Below, piece by piece: positions 1 through 8,670 of a DNA stretch of 64,000 nt. Both the position numbers and the translations under genes were made by a program. Each line of letters starts with the position of its first letter. Positions within the stretch are counted from its first letter, which is position 1. Where the stretch lies: positions 1,152,217-1,216,216 of the forward strand of contig NZ_AP024233.1 of NCBI RefSeq assembly GCF_025998535.1, written 5' to 3'. A model generated the notes under the pieces. That model was not told where the DNA came from. It saw nothing but the letters and a program-made list of their open reading frames with translations, and made no database searches. The DNA comes from Desulfolithobacter dissulfuricans (GTDB lineage: Bacteria; Desulfobacterota; Desulfobulbia; Desulfobulbales; Desulfobulbaceae).

Positions 1-1
1 C

Positions 2-1999
2 CTGTGCGCCAAGGGGTCGGCCGGTGTCGCTCTGGTAAATGATGATGAGCGGCCCAGGCAACCCTTGATCAGAGAAGGCGGGCGTGGAGCCGGACGCTGG
101 CAGAAGGTGAGCTGGCCGACCGCCTATGACTACATCGCCGAGAGGCTGAAAAAGATCAAGGCCGACTATGGTCCCGAGTCGGTGGTACTGTCTTCACGCG
201 GGGGACCATGGCAATCCATGTATAAGACCTTTATCCATGCCTTTGGATCGCCAAATTACACTAACCACGATTGCACCTGTGGTCGTAATACCCACCATGC
301 CAGTCTTTCTCTAAATGGTGTCGGCCGGAAGGGCTTTATCTATGATATAAAAAATGCCAAACATCTGGTCTGTTTCGGGCGCAATTACTTTGCCTCGTTG
401 CAGATAGCTCAGAGTAACCAGGTGCTTGACATGCTGGACAAGGGCGGGCGTCTTACTTATGTCGATGTCCGACAGACCATGACCGGCATCAAGGCAACCC
501 GGTTTTTTCAGGTTCGCCCCGGTACCGACTATGCCCTGACGCTGGGCATGATCCATGAGATCATCAAGCGCGGGCTGTATGACAAGGAATTCATCGACCG
601 GTATGTGAGCGGCTTTGACGAACTGTGCAGCTTCATCGAGGAATACACTCCGGCCTGGGCGGCCAAGGAGTGCGGGGTCAAGGAAAAGGCCATCAAGGAG
701 TTTGTCGACGAGGTGGCCGAAGATATGCCCCGGGTCATCTTTCATCCGGGCTGGAACCTGTCGCGCTACAAGGATTCGTTTTACGCCAGCAGGGCCCTCC
801 ACATCCTCAATGTTCTGATGGGCAATATCGAGATCGAGGGCGGGCTGATCATTCCCAAGGGGGCGGGCGACTGCGGTTTTTCCGGTATTCGCAACCTGGA
901 CTGTCCCAAGCCCGATATCAAGAGGGGCGACGGAGTGGGGTGGAAATACACCCATTTCGACAAAGGCCCCGGCCTGGCTCACCTGTTCTTCGATGCCATG
1001 CGTACCGAAGATCCCTATCCGATCAAGGCCTGGATCGCCATGCGTCATGATCCCTTTGCCTGCATGCCCGATCCCCAGCGCCAGAAACTCTACTTTGACA
1101 ACTGTGATCTCCTGGTCTCCATCGATACCCATTACAGCGAGTTTGGCTGGTATGCCGACGTGATCCTGCCGGAATCCACCTACCTGGAAAGGGATAATCC
1201 CATCTGCCTGCAGAAAGGAACCAAGCCCAGGCTGGCGGTGCGGCGCAAGGCTCTGGAGCCCCGTTTTGACACCAAGCCCGGCTGGGAGATTTTCAGGCAG
1301 TTGGCTGAACGCCTCGATATCGGCGAATACTTTCCCTACAATACCATCGAGGAACTCTACGAGTGGCAGCTTGAGGGAACCGGCTACACCATCGAGGATT
1401 TTGAAGAAAAGGGATTCATTGAGCTCACCGACAAGCCGCTGCCCCTGTATGACCGCGACAAGCTGGACGGGCAGTTCAAGACGCCTTCCGGCAAGATCGA
1501 GATCATCAGCAGTAAACTCGAAGAAGCCGGTCTGCCGTCGCTTAAGCCCTACAAATCGCCCAACAAGCCACCCAAGGGCATGTTCCGGCTGGTCTACGGC
1601 CGTTCGGCGGTTCATACCCACAGCCATACCATCAACAATCCGCTCCTTGAGGAACTGATGCCGGAAAACACCCTGTGGATCAACCACCGGGCAGCGGCCA
1701 AGCTCGGGATCGAGGACGGCGACATGGTCGAGGTAACGGCTCAGAACGCCAGCTACTCAGGCACTGTTCAGGCCCACGTGACCGAGTTTATCCACCCGGA
1801 ATGTGTCTATACCGTGCATGGCTTCGGCCGTCAGGTCCCGCTGCAGAGCCGCGCCTATCATGCGGGTATCAGTGATCAGAAATTGATGGCCGGATTACTG
1901 GATAACTGGGACCGGGCCGGGGGTGCCATCAACCTCTGCGAAGCCCTGGTCTTTGTGAAGAAGAGTAGCCGGAATCCGAAGAGGAGGGTTGAGTTATGA
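2..1999 (+). CDS. Molybdopterin oxidoreductase catalytic subunit (5' truncated)
   Basis: The reading frame is already open at the window edge, so the true start lies upstream; 665 residues are visible. The second visible residue begins CAKG, which fits the last Cys ligand of the N-terminal [4Fe-4S] domain of this superfamily. The catalytic domain follows, with an NHDCTCGRN segment (about visible residues 88-96) where PhsA/PsrA-type enzymes place the Mo-ligating Cys. The C-terminal dinucleotide-binding domain shows a WINHRAAAKLGIEDGD segment. The stop overlaps the start of the FeS subunit (ATGA), so the two are translationally coupled. By family the complex is probably a thiosulfate, polysulfide or related oxidoreductase; the substrate cannot be read from the sequence. 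No membrane anchor gene of NrfD type follows. Confidence 0.9.
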   Translation: MCAKGSAGVALVNDDERPRQPLIREGGRGAGRWQKVSWPTAYDYIAERLKKIKADYGPESVVLSSRGGPWQSMYKTFIHAFGSPNYTNHDCTCGRNTHHASLSLNGVGRKGFIYDIKNAKHLVCFGRNYFASLQIAQSNQVLDMLDKGGRLTYVDVRQTMTGIKATRFFQVRPGTDYALTLGMIHEIIKRGLYDKEFIDRYVSGFDELCSFIEEYTPAWAAKECGVKEKAIKEFVDEVAEDMPRVIFHPGWNLSRYKDSFYASRALHILNVLMGNIEIEGGLIIPKGAGDCGFSGIRNLDCPKPDIKRGDGVGWKYTHFDKGPGLAHLFFDAMRTEDPYPIKAWIAMRHDPFACMPDPQRQKLYFDNCDLLVSIDTHYSEFGWYADVILPESTYLERDNPICLQKGTKPRLAVRRKALEPRFDTKPGWEIFRQLAERLDIGEYFPYNTIEELYEWQLEGTGYTIEDFEEKGFIELTDKPLPLYDRDKLDGQFKTPSGKIEIISSKLEEAGLPSLKPYKSPNKPPKGMFRLVYGRSAVHTHSHTINNPLLEELMPENTLWINHRAAAKLGIEDGDMVEVTAQNASYSGTVQAHVTEFIHPECVYTVHGFGRQVPLQSRAYHAGISDQKLMAGLLDNWDRAGGAINLCEALVFVKKSSRNPKRRVEL

Positions 2000-2448
2000 A
2001 CACATACATGATCTATCTCAACGCCAAGCGTTGTATCGGTTGTCACGGCTGCGAGGTCCACTGCAAGATCAACAAGGAGCTGCCTGTGGGGCCGATTCTC
2101 TGCGAGATCAGCCACGTGCCGCTGAAGTCCGTCAAGGGGGTACCCAAGACCGAGTTTGAATTCAGGTCCTGTTACCACTGTGACGATCCCTTCTGCGTCC
2201 CCATCTGTCCCAAAAATGCCATGATCAAACGGGAGGACGGGATCGTCTATATTGACGAGGAAAAATGTATCGGCTGCATGGCCTGCGCCGGTGCCTGTCC
2301 ATGGACCATTCCCCAGCTCAATCCGGCAACCGGCAAGGCAGTGAAGTGTGATTACTGCAAGGACCGGGTGGACCAGGGGCTGAAACCGGCCTGTGTGACC
2401 AAGTGTACCACCCATGCCCTGCGTTTTGTCCGCCTGCAGGATGTATAA
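1996..2448 (+). CDS. 4Fe-4S ferredoxin-type electron-transfer subunit of molybdopterin oxidoreductase
   Basis: The 150-residue protein has sixteen cysteines in four groups: C13/16/19/23, C59/62/67/71, C91/94/97/101 and C118/121/133/137. This is the four-cubane arrangement of DmsB/PsrB/PhsB electron-transfer subunits. It overlaps the catalytic subunit by four bases and is followed by a rho-independent terminator, so it ends the operon. It should shuttle electrons between the molybdenum subunit and a quinone or soluble partner. No Tat or Sec signal is present, which is normal for a subunit exported with, or kept cytoplasmic beside, its partner. The absence of a third membrane subunit downstream suggests either a soluble complex or an anchor encoded upstream of the window. 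Confidence 0.93.
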   Translation: MNTYMIYLNAKRCIGCHGCEVHCKINKELPVGPILCEISHVPLKSVKGVPKTEFEFRSCYHCDDPFCVPICPKNAMIKREDGIVYIDEEKCIGCMACAGACPWTIPQLNPATGKAVKCDYCKDRVDQGLKPACVTKCTTHALRFVRLQDV

Positions 2449-2485
2449 TGAACAGCGCCGGGCGTGATCCGGGCGCTGACGATCA

Positions 2486-2517
2486 GGGGACAGGTTTCGG
2501 CCTGTCCCTGTTTTTTT
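2486..2517 (+). terminator. Rho-independent terminator of the molybdopterin oxidoreductase operon
   Basis: An 8-bp perfect stem GGGACAGG/CCTGTCCC closes a 6-nt loop (TTTCGG) and is followed by a run of seven T. It lies 38 bases after the FeS gene stop. Confidence 0.9.
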
Positions 2518-2638
2518 GATGGACAGAGATCCCTTGCCGGGATAGGAATGGGCAGGCTGCCATGGAATGACAGCCGGAAACATAGACTGTAAATGTCCGG
2601 TCGCAACCGGGCGGAAACCAGGACAGGACAGGAAAGAA

Positions 2639-3223
2639 ATGGAGCTTTTGTACGGACTGCTTGACTGGTTGTACTATGGGGTCATCGCGCCTTTTTTCCG
2701 ATTTCTCAGCCAGACCCTCACCCTGATTTTCCTGAAACCTCTGGAAATGCTGGGGGTTCCGGTCGGGCTACAGGTCGCCCTCATCGCCGTCCTCACGGCG
2801 GTACTTGCCTTTCGTATCCGTAGCTGGCTGCGGGTGGAAGAGAAGGTCCGGGAATTCAACGAGCGGTTTGCCGAAAAACGAAAGGCCCAGCAGGACCTGC
2901 AGCTGATTTCCGACTGGAAGAGCCGTGATGCCCTGTACCGGGCAACCGACGAGGAGTTGAATCATGAGTACAACACCTTTCTTGCCTATCACTATGCCCG
3001 CTATGTGCTGGTCTACCTGCTGCCTCTCTTTCTGATTCTGGCCTGGCTCAACAACTATTTTTCCGAGCCGTGGCTCATTGCCCGCTTTGGCAAGCCCTTT
3101 GTTATTCTCCTGCCGGATAACCGGCTCGGGGCCCAGGGGCTTTCGGTCACCTTTATCTTCCTCCTGGTCTATGTTGTTTCTCTGATCATCGGTTTCAGAA
3201 TAAAAAAATATCGCAGGTCCTGA
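2639..3223 (+). CDS. Small integral membrane protein, DUF106/EMC3-like architecture
   Basis: The chosen start (MELLYG) has a purine-rich AGGAAAG immediately upstream; an in-frame ATG at 2567 would add 24 residues without hydrophobic character. The 194-residue product has hydrophobic segments at about 40-60, 121-140 and 168-187, and a charged, coiled-coil-prone stretch at about 64-115. TM, cytoplasmic coiled coil, then TM pair resembles the DUF106/EMC3/Get1 membrane-insertase superfamily. This is topology-based inference only; sequence identity to that family could not be tested. The gene stands alone between a terminator upstream and a long gap downstream. Function unknown. Confidence 0.72.
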   Translation: MELLYGLLDWLYYGVIAPFFRFLSQTLTLIFLKPLEMLGVPVGLQVALIAVLTAVLAFRIRSWLRVEEKVREFNERFAEKRKAQQDLQLISDWKSRDALYRATDEELNHEYNTFLAYHYARYVLVYLLPLFLILAWLNNYFSEPWLIARFGKPFVILLPDNRLGAQGLSVTFIFLLVYVVSLIIGFRIKKYRRS

Positions 3224-3349
3224 GCTACTTGCCTGTCCGGCACCTGCCTGCTGGCCGGGAATGGTGGCCCGGCGGGCAGGGAAGAAGTGCTGCTTTGGCA
3301 AAGAAGCTCTTCTGGCTGAAAAAACATGGTTCTGTCCCGGGGCACGGAA

Positions 3350-3381
3350 TTTTGTTTTTTGATTGCCACTGAAATTCAGCC
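3350..3381 (-). repeat. Solo end fragment of the 170-bp palindromic intergenic repeat
   Basis: The 32 bases match, in reverse orientation, the right terminus plus A-rich flank of the elements at 20567-20738 and 33483-33652. One difference from them is in the terminal repeat (GCC for ACC). The rest of the element is absent, so this is a relic or a solo end. Confidence 0.7.
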
Positions 3382-3614
3382 GGAACAAGAACAAGGGATA
3401 TCATCGCCTGGTCTCTGAAAGAGTTGCTCGCAGGAGCGTACCTTTTTGCAACTAAGTTATCTCTCCAGGTAGAGAGAAAAAGCGATGTCAGCTCTCAGAC
3501 CGGTGACAGCTGAGCTTTGGTGGTTATCACATTTTGTTTTGCGTATGGGAAAAAATTCTTCTAAGATAGAGACCAGAGAAAAAAATTCAGACCTAGACGT
3601 CTGCAGGAAACCCT
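3382..3614 (+). other. Gap before the PilZ gene; hairpin-rich leader
   Basis: No convincing gene is seen. The stretch holds two hairpins: GTTGC paired to GCAAC around 3423-3452, and CTCTC-CAGGTA-GAGAG near 3461-3476. A further imperfect AGCT/CTGAG pairing lies near 3488-3518. This could be a structured 5' leader of the PilZ gene. It does not match the c-di-GMP-I (GEMM) riboswitch core as I know it. Confidence 0.3.
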
Positions 3615-4028
3615 ATGCCCCGACAGGCGCCATACATACCCGCATCCGAAGAAAACCGACGCCGGTTTTCCAGGGTTCTGTTCAACCGGACAGCCCGGCT
3701 GTACCTGGGCGGCAGGCGGTACGAGCATGAGAAGATACGCAATCTGAGTATCGGCGGCGTCTTTGTCGAGGGACAGTACAAAGCCAACCCGGGAGAAATC
3801 TGCGAGCTGGAACTGCATGAGAGCGGTCGCCATTCCAGCCTGATCCTGAGATTTACCGCCCGGATTGTCCGGATAATTGACGACGGAGTGGCACTTGAAT
3901 TTATTGATATGGGTCCGGATGCGTACATGTTCCTTCAAACCATGGTCCTCTACTCCTCTGACGATCCATACACCGTTGCCCAGGAGTTTCTCGACGATTT
4001 TCCTGCAGCGCTGCAGGACACCCGCTGA
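3615..4028 (+). CDS. PilZ domain protein
   Basis: The 137-residue protein carries the two PilZ c-di-GMP contact motifs: an Arg-rich RRRFSR at 15-20 (RxxxR) and NLSIGG at 43-48 (D/N-x-S-x-x-G). A beta-barrel-like stretch follows to about 110. It should bind cyclic di-GMP and act as an effector, probably on motility, pili or envelope functions. The start has AGGAAA upstream. It is a single-domain PilZ with a short C-terminal tail. The Mla operon begins 138 bases downstream on the same strand; a functional link is possible but unproven. Confidence 0.88.
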   Translation: MPRQAPYIPASEENRRRFSRVLFNRTARLYLGGRRYEHEKIRNLSIGGVFVEGQYKANPGEICELELHESGRHSSLILRFTARIVRIIDDGVALEFIDMGPDAYMFLQTMVLYSSDDPYTVAQEFLDDFPAALQDTR

Positions 4029-4165
4029 ATCGGCTTCTTTGCCGCAGACCTTTCTTTCCGGATAGTATCCCAACTGAAAAAGGCAGGCATCAGGAGTTAA
4101 CTGTGGTATGCAAGATTGTTTCAGCATGCCCGTAAGTTATTGATCTGTATTTACACTGTATTTAC

Positions 4166-4993
4166 ATGAACCAGGAAAGTAGCACACAGACAGACATCGC
4201 ACCGGTTCTGAAGCCCTTTGCCACCATCGGCGGCCAGGCGCTGTACCTGGTAACCGATATGGGGAAAATGACCATTTTCCTCTTTCTCGCCGTGCTTGGT
4301 CTGCTCAAACGGCCATTTCGTTTCAGCGAGCTGCTCAAGCAGATGTGGTTCATCGGCGCCGGGTCGGTCACGGTGATTTTTTTTACCGCTCTTTCCTCCG
4401 GCATGGTGCTCGGACTGCAGGGATACTATTCTCTGCATAAATTCGGAGCCGAAGGCATGCTTGGTTCAGCGGTCTCGCTGACACTCATCATGGAACTCGG
4501 GCCGGTTCTCACCGCGCTCATGGTCACCGGCCGGGCCGGATCGGCCATGTGTGCGGAGATCGGTATCATGCGTATCTCCGAACAGATCGATGCTCTTGAA
4601 TGCATGGCCGTTGATCCGTTCAGGTATCTGATCTCGCCTAAATTTCTCGCTGCCCTTCTATCTGTCCCCCTGCTGACTGCCATGTTCGACGTGGTAGGCA
4701 TTTTTGGTGGCTACCTGGCCGGGGTCAAGTTGATGGGGGTGAACTCCGGGGCCTTTTTCAGCGGTATGCAGCAGAGCGTGACCAACCATGATATCCGGCT
4801 CGGGGTTATTAAGTCCTTTGTCTTTGCCCTGCTCCTGGTCTGGATCTGTACCGGACGGGGGTATTTTGTCCAACAGATCCGGGGAGCCGGTTTCGGGGCT
4901 GAAAGTGTGAGCAAGGTGACCACTCAGGCAGTGGTGATATCGTCCATCTCGATCCTGGTTTTTGATTATCTGCTGACCGCGATTCTCCTGTAG
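4166..4993 (+). CDS. mlaE: MlaE-family lipid ABC transporter permease
   Basis: The 275-residue integral membrane protein fits the MlaE permease family in length and in the conserved core, with MELGPVLTALMVTGRAGSAM at about 109-128 and a following EIGIMRISEQIDALE stretch. Five or so hydrophobic segments follow an N-terminal amphipathic region. In the Mla pathway it forms the inner-membrane channel with MlaF ATPase and the MlaD MCE ring, moving phospholipids between inner and outer membranes. mlaF starts 63 bases downstream. This is the first gene of a complete mlaEFDAC set. Confidence 0.95.
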   Translation: MNQESSTQTDIAPVLKPFATIGGQALYLVTDMGKMTIFLFLAVLGLLKRPFRFSELLKQMWFIGAGSVTVIFFTALSSGMVLGLQGYYSLHKFGAEGMLGSAVSLTLIMELGPVLTALMVTGRAGSAMCAEIGIMRISEQIDALECMAVDPFRYLISPKFLAALLSVPLLTAMFDVVGIFGGYLAGVKLMGVNSGAFFSGMQQSVTNHDIRLGVIKSFVFALLLVWICTGRGYFVQQIRGAGFGAESVSKVTTQAVVISSISILVFDYLLTAILL

Positions 4994-5056
4994 CTGGATT
5001 GCCGGTCCAGGCTGTATCGCTCCGGATGAGTTCCGGGCTGGTGCTGGGTTTACAAT

Positions 5057-5872
5057 ATGACTGACATACAAAAAAATCATTCCGGTGACCCGGCCATCCG
5101 TTTTGTCGACGTGACCAAGAGTTTTCCTTCACGTCACGGGCGCCACGTGGTGCTCAGCGGGGTCAACTTTCAGGTTCCCCGGGGAAAGACCACGGTCATC
5201 GCCGGCGGCTCGGGGTCGGGCAAGAGTGTGACGCTTAAGCTGATTCTCGGGCTGATGCGTCCGGACAGCGGCCAGATCCTGGTGGAAGGTCAGAATGTAG
5301 CTGCTCTCCGGGGACGGGCCTTGCAGCAGGTTCGCGTCCGTTTCGGGGTGCTTTTCCAGGGGGCGGCCCTGTTTGATTCGCTCACGGTCTTTGAAAACGT
5401 GGCCCTGCCTCTGCGCGAGCGGACCCGGCTTGATGCCGGTGCTATACAGGCCCAGGTGATGAAAACCCTGGAACAGCTGGAGCTTGGTGGCCATGAAAAC
5501 AAGTATCCGGCCCAGCTTTCCGGAGGGATGCGGAAGAGGGTCGGTCTGGCCAGAGCCCTGCAACTTGATCCTGAAATAGTTCTTTTTGATGAGCCGACCA
5601 CAGGTCTCGATCCGGTGATGACCCGGGAGATCTATCAGCTTTTCTACCGTACCCAGCAGGAGATAGGCTACACTGCCATCATTGTCAGTCACGATATCCC
5701 GCGGGTGTTCAGTCTGGCCGATCAGGTGATCCTGCTCTCCCGGGGCGAGATGGATGTGTTTGAAAGCCCCGAGGAAATTCAGTGGTCGGAAAAAGAGTAT
5801 ATCAAGGAGTTCGTGGCCTCGACCATGGGTGAGATCTACGAGAGCAGCCGGGTGGAACAGGGGCGTTTCTGA
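5057..5872 (+). CDS. mlaF: MlaF ABC transporter ATP-binding protein
   Basis: The 271-residue ATPase has Walker A GGSGSGKS at 50-57, the ABC signature LSGGM at 154-158, Walker B ending in VLFDEP at 175-180 and an H-loop His at about 212. The signature reads LSGGMRKR, typical of the Mla subfamily. It energises lipid transport through MlaE. It lies between mlaE and mlaD; a 223-base gap follows before mlaD in which I see no gene. Confidence 0.95.
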   Translation: MTDIQKNHSGDPAIRFVDVTKSFPSRHGRHVVLSGVNFQVPRGKTTVIAGGSGSGKSVTLKLILGLMRPDSGQILVEGQNVAALRGRALQQVRVRFGVLFQGAALFDSLTVFENVALPLRERTRLDAGAIQAQVMKTLEQLELGGHENKYPAQLSGGMRKRVGLARALQLDPEIVLFDEPTTGLDPVMTREIYQLFYRTQQEIGYTAIIVSHDIPRVFSLADQVILLSRGEMDVFESPEEIQWSEKEYIKEFVASTMGEIYESSRVEQGRF

Positions 5873-6095
5873 GACGGGCTCCCCTCGGTGGGGCTTTGCC
5901 GGTATGGTCAGGAGGATGAATGGAAAGGCTCCACTGGCTCAACAGGCTGTCACTGCGACGGTGCCTTCTGTCTTTTTCGTGCCTTACACCTGAATTCCTG
6001 TCATAAGAAACAAGAAAATTATCAACCATCTACGATTTGTTGGGTTGCGGGCAATACCCGGTTTTGGAAAAATAAACGTAAAATAAAGATAAGTT

Positions 6096-6545
6096 ATGAG
6101 CAATTCACGTGTTGAAATAATGGTCGGCATCTTTCTGGTGCTCGGGCTGATGGCCTTTGGCTGGCTTGCCATTCAGTTGGGGGAACTGCCCTGGCTCACC
6201 GGCAGTACAACCTATGTGGTGTATGCGGATTTTGACAACGTATCCGGAGTCAAGCCCGGGGCTGACGTGCAGATAGCCGGGGTGACAGTGGGCACCGTCC
6301 GGGAGCTTGAGCTGACCGATGACGCCCTGGCCCGGGCCGCCATGCAGATAGACAAGACCATCAAAATTCCTGTCGATTCCATGGCCTCGGTCAAATCCCA
6401 GGGGATCATCGGTGACAAGATCATCCAGATTACCCTGGGTGGAGACGAGGAAAATTTAAAGCCAGGCGAGGTGATCAGTGACACCGAGTCGTCTGTTGAT
6501 CTGGAGTCTCTTATCTCTAAATTTGCTTTTGGTCAGGTGAAATAA
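6096..6545 (+). CDS. mlaD: MlaD MCE-domain lipid-binding protein
   Basis: The 149-residue protein has one N-terminal membrane anchor (about 9-28) and an MCE domain (about 39-117) containing the FDNVSGVKPGADV segment typical of the family. MlaD forms a periplasmic hexameric ring on MlaE and passes lipids to MlaC. Length matches single-MCE MlaD proteins. mlaA starts three bases after the stop. It is separated from mlaF by an unusually long gap, so a second transcription start upstream of mlaD is possible. Confidence 0.93.
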   Translation: MSNSRVEIMVGIFLVLGLMAFGWLAIQLGELPWLTGSTTYVVYADFDNVSGVKPGADVQIAGVTVGTVRELELTDDALARAAMQIDKTIKIPVDSMASVKSQGIIGDKIIQITLGGDEENLKPGEVISDTESSVDLESLISKFAFGQVK

Positions 6546-6548
6546 AAA

Positions 6549-7328
6549 ATGAACGCGTATCTTTTACCGGCACGACGGTGGTATCTCCTGGTTGTCCTGG
6601 CCCTGCTGATCCTGGTCCCGAGGGCGGTCCAGGCGGCCAGGGACGAGGCGGTTGATTTTCTAAACGATGATTTCTATGCCGAGGAAGGGGCAGAAACCGA
6701 GGTCCCCGATCCCCTGGAGCCCCTGAACCGGGTCATGTTCACCTTCAACGACAAGGCCTATCTGTGGGTGCTCAAACCGGTGACCACCACCTATGCCGAC
6801 ACGGTACCCTGGGAGATGCGCTGGTGCATTGACAGCTTTTTCAACAACCTGCTGGAGCCGGTCCGTTTTGCCAATGCCCTGCTGCAGCTGCGGCTGGGGG
6901 ATGCCGGTACCATTCTGGGGCGTTTTCTCATCAACTCCACCCTGGGCGTTTTCGGGTTGGCCGATGTGGCGGAGCGGGAATTCGAAATCCCCACCGTGGA
7001 GGCCAGCCTGGGTGAAACCCTCGCCACCTGGGGAATCGGCGACGGCCTCTACCTGGTGGTTCCCTTCTACGGCTCCACCACCCTGCGGGACTTCACCGGC
7101 ACCATGGCTGAAACCTTTGTGACGCCCTATTATCTTCTGGCTGACTCCTGGAGGGAGGAAAGCTTGATCTATGCAGGAAAAAATATTAATAACCTCACGT
7201 TTCATCTGGGTGAATACGAGCAGATGAAAGAACTTTCCTTTGATCCCTACATTGCACTGAGAAATGGTTATTTTCAATACCGTCGTCAGCAGCGGAGCCG
7301 TGCGGAGACCGAGAACAATGGTGAGTAG
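6549..7328 (+). CDS. mlaA: MlaA (VacJ) outer-membrane lipid asymmetry protein
   Basis: The 259-residue protein has a Sec signal peptide (hydrophobic 12-24, likely cleavage after VQA) and the family hallmark DPLEPLNRVMF near residue 55. Downstream segments such as NNLLEPVRFANALLQ are typical of VacJ/MlaA. MlaA extracts misplaced phospholipids from the outer leaflet. Unlike the E. coli lipoprotein there is no lipobox Cys: the signal ends in AQA, not LxxC. The gene overlaps the chosen mlaC start by 11 bases. Confidence 0.92.
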   Translation: MNAYLLPARRWYLLVVLALLILVPRAVQAARDEAVDFLNDDFYAEEGAETEVPDPLEPLNRVMFTFNDKAYLWVLKPVTTTYADTVPWEMRWCIDSFFNNLLEPVRFANALLQLRLGDAGTILGRFLINSTLGVFGLADVAEREFEIPTVEASLGETLATWGIGDGLYLVVPFYGSTTLRDFTGTMAETFVTPYYLLADSWREESLIYAGKNINNLTFHLGEYEQMKELSFDPYIALRNGYFQYRRQQRSRAETENNGE

Positions 7329-8028
7329 AGATACTGATGGTATGGAGGGCGGGCCTGTGGAGGCCGGCCGATCGGGCCGGCAGTGGATCCTCGTTTGGTG
7401 TGCGGCCCTGCTCTTTCTTGCCGGGTCCCTGCTGCCGGCAGCAGTGGTGCGGGCGGCAACTCCGGATCCATCGGCCCAGCTGCGGCCGTTCATAGACAAG
7501 GTGACCCGGATTATCAGCGATGCCAGGGACCGCCAGGACCCCAACTGCAATCTCTGCCAGCGCATCATCGATGTGGCCAGGGAACGGTTCGATTTCCGGG
7601 AGATATCCAAGCGGGTGCTTGGCCGGCAGTGGCGCAAACTCTCCAGGGAGCAGCAGGATGAATTTGTCCAGCTCTTCACCACGCTCCTGCAGTATGCTTA
7701 TGTTGGCAACATCCAGGAGTATTCCGGCCAGAAGATCGAGTTCAGGAAACAGCGGATCAAGGGCAGGCGAGCCGAGGTGCAGACTGTCCTCGTAGACCAG
7801 GAAAAGACCATCCCGGTCTCCTATATCATGATCCTCAAGGGGGATCAGTGGCTGGTGTACGATGTGGTGGTCGAAGGGGTCAGCCTGGTGCGCAACTACA
7901 TGGAGCAGTTCCGCCAGATTCTGCGCAAGGAGAAGTACGACGGTCTGGTCCAGAAGCTGCGTGACAAGATCAAGACTCTGGAGCAGCAGCGTCGGGAACA
8001 GTTTGCCCGCAAGGACAGCGACGGATGA
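7318..8028 (+). CDS. mlaC: MlaC periplasmic phospholipid-binding protein
   Basis: The 236-residue protein carries a signal peptide (hydrophobic LVWCAALLFLAGSLLPAA, about 25-42) and the Tol_Tol_Ttg2/MlaC fold: DFREISKRVLGRQWRKLS, then QLFTTLLQYAYVG and a KDGQWLVYDVVVEGVSL-like end. MlaC ferries phospholipids between MlaA and MlaD. An upstream in-frame start at 7264 lies inside mlaA; 7318 (or 7342) gives a better signal peptide. The C-terminus has an extra charged helix. The stop overlaps the next start (ATGA). Confidence 0.92.
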   Translation: MVSRDTDGMEGGPVEAGRSGRQWILVWCAALLFLAGSLLPAAVVRAATPDPSAQLRPFIDKVTRIISDARDRQDPNCNLCQRIIDVARERFDFREISKRVLGRQWRKLSREQQDEFVQLFTTLLQYAYVGNIQEYSGQKIEFRKQRIKGRRAEVQTVLVDQEKTIPVSYIMILKGDQWLVYDVVVEGVSLVRNYMEQFRQILRKEKYDGLVQKLRDKIKTLEQQRREQFARKDSDG

Positions 8029-8456
8029 ATCCGGAAGATCTGTTTCCCTTCCTGAACCCTGAGGAGGCCGGGATCCTGGTCGGCTTTCTTGAACCTGTGG
8101 AAGTGAAGGCCGGGGAGGACATCTTTGTCGAGGGGCAGCAGGCCCCGTTCATGGTCTTCATTGTCCGGGGCCGGTTGGTGGTAAGGAAGCCGACCGAATT
8201 CCCCGGCAAATACCAGGTGATAGCCGTCCTTGAGGCTGGCAGTTTTGCTGGCGAGGCCGGGATCCTCGACGACTCTGTCCACGGGGCGACTGTTACCGCT
8301 GTCCGAGACTCGGAACTGCTCAGTCTGACCAGGACCTCCTTTGCCACTCTGGCCAGCCACCATCCCGGGCTGGCCATCGACCTGCTGCGTCACCTGCTGG
8401 CAATCGTTCATCTTCGTCTGCAGAAGACATCCCACCGACTTTCCATGGTCCTCTGA
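8025..8456 (+). CDS. Cyclic nucleotide-binding domain protein
   Basis: The 143-residue protein is a single cNMP-binding (CRP-like) beta-roll: EVKAGEDIFVEGQQAPFMVFIVRGRLVV near 26-53, and a phosphate-binding-cassette-like GSFAGEAGILDDS near 74-86. It has no DNA-binding HTH and no kinase domain, so it is probably an allosteric accessory subunit. It is translationally coupled to mlaC by an ATGA overlap, making it the last cistron of the Mla operon. Its linkage to lipid transport is an inference from that overlap. Whether it still binds cAMP or cGMP is uncertain, because the usual Arg of the cassette is not obvious. Confidence 0.85.
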   Translation: MNPEDLFPFLNPEEAGILVGFLEPVEVKAGEDIFVEGQQAPFMVFIVRGRLVVRKPTEFPGKYQVIAVLEAGSFAGEAGILDDSVHGATVTAVRDSELLSLTRTSFATLASHHPGLAIDLLRHLLAIVHLRLQKTSHRLSMVL

Positions 8457-8670
8457 ACAGGATTTTCTGGTTCTCCTGCAGGGAACTGTCCGAGATCCCG
8501 GAGGCCGTCCGCCGGACCTGCTCTCTCCCACCCACCTGATTTGACTGCCTATGCCATTTTCTCTCATTTTATGATGGATCTCTGTAATTTTTTTGTGTAC
8601 ACTACTCGTTTTTGTTGCTAATTATCGTGCCTGTTTCCCGGTACGGTATGGATTCAGGGCAGGGCGACTC

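Noticed and set aside
311-1687. Long open frame on the minus strand opposite the molybdopterin oxidoreductase
   Set aside because: It lies antisense to a clear catalytic gene and its translation shows no family. Such antisense frames are frequent in GC-rich coding sequence.
3424-3614. c-di-GMP (GEMM) riboswitch ahead of the PilZ gene
   Set aside because: The hairpins do not match the conserved core as I know it. Kept only as a structured-leader note.
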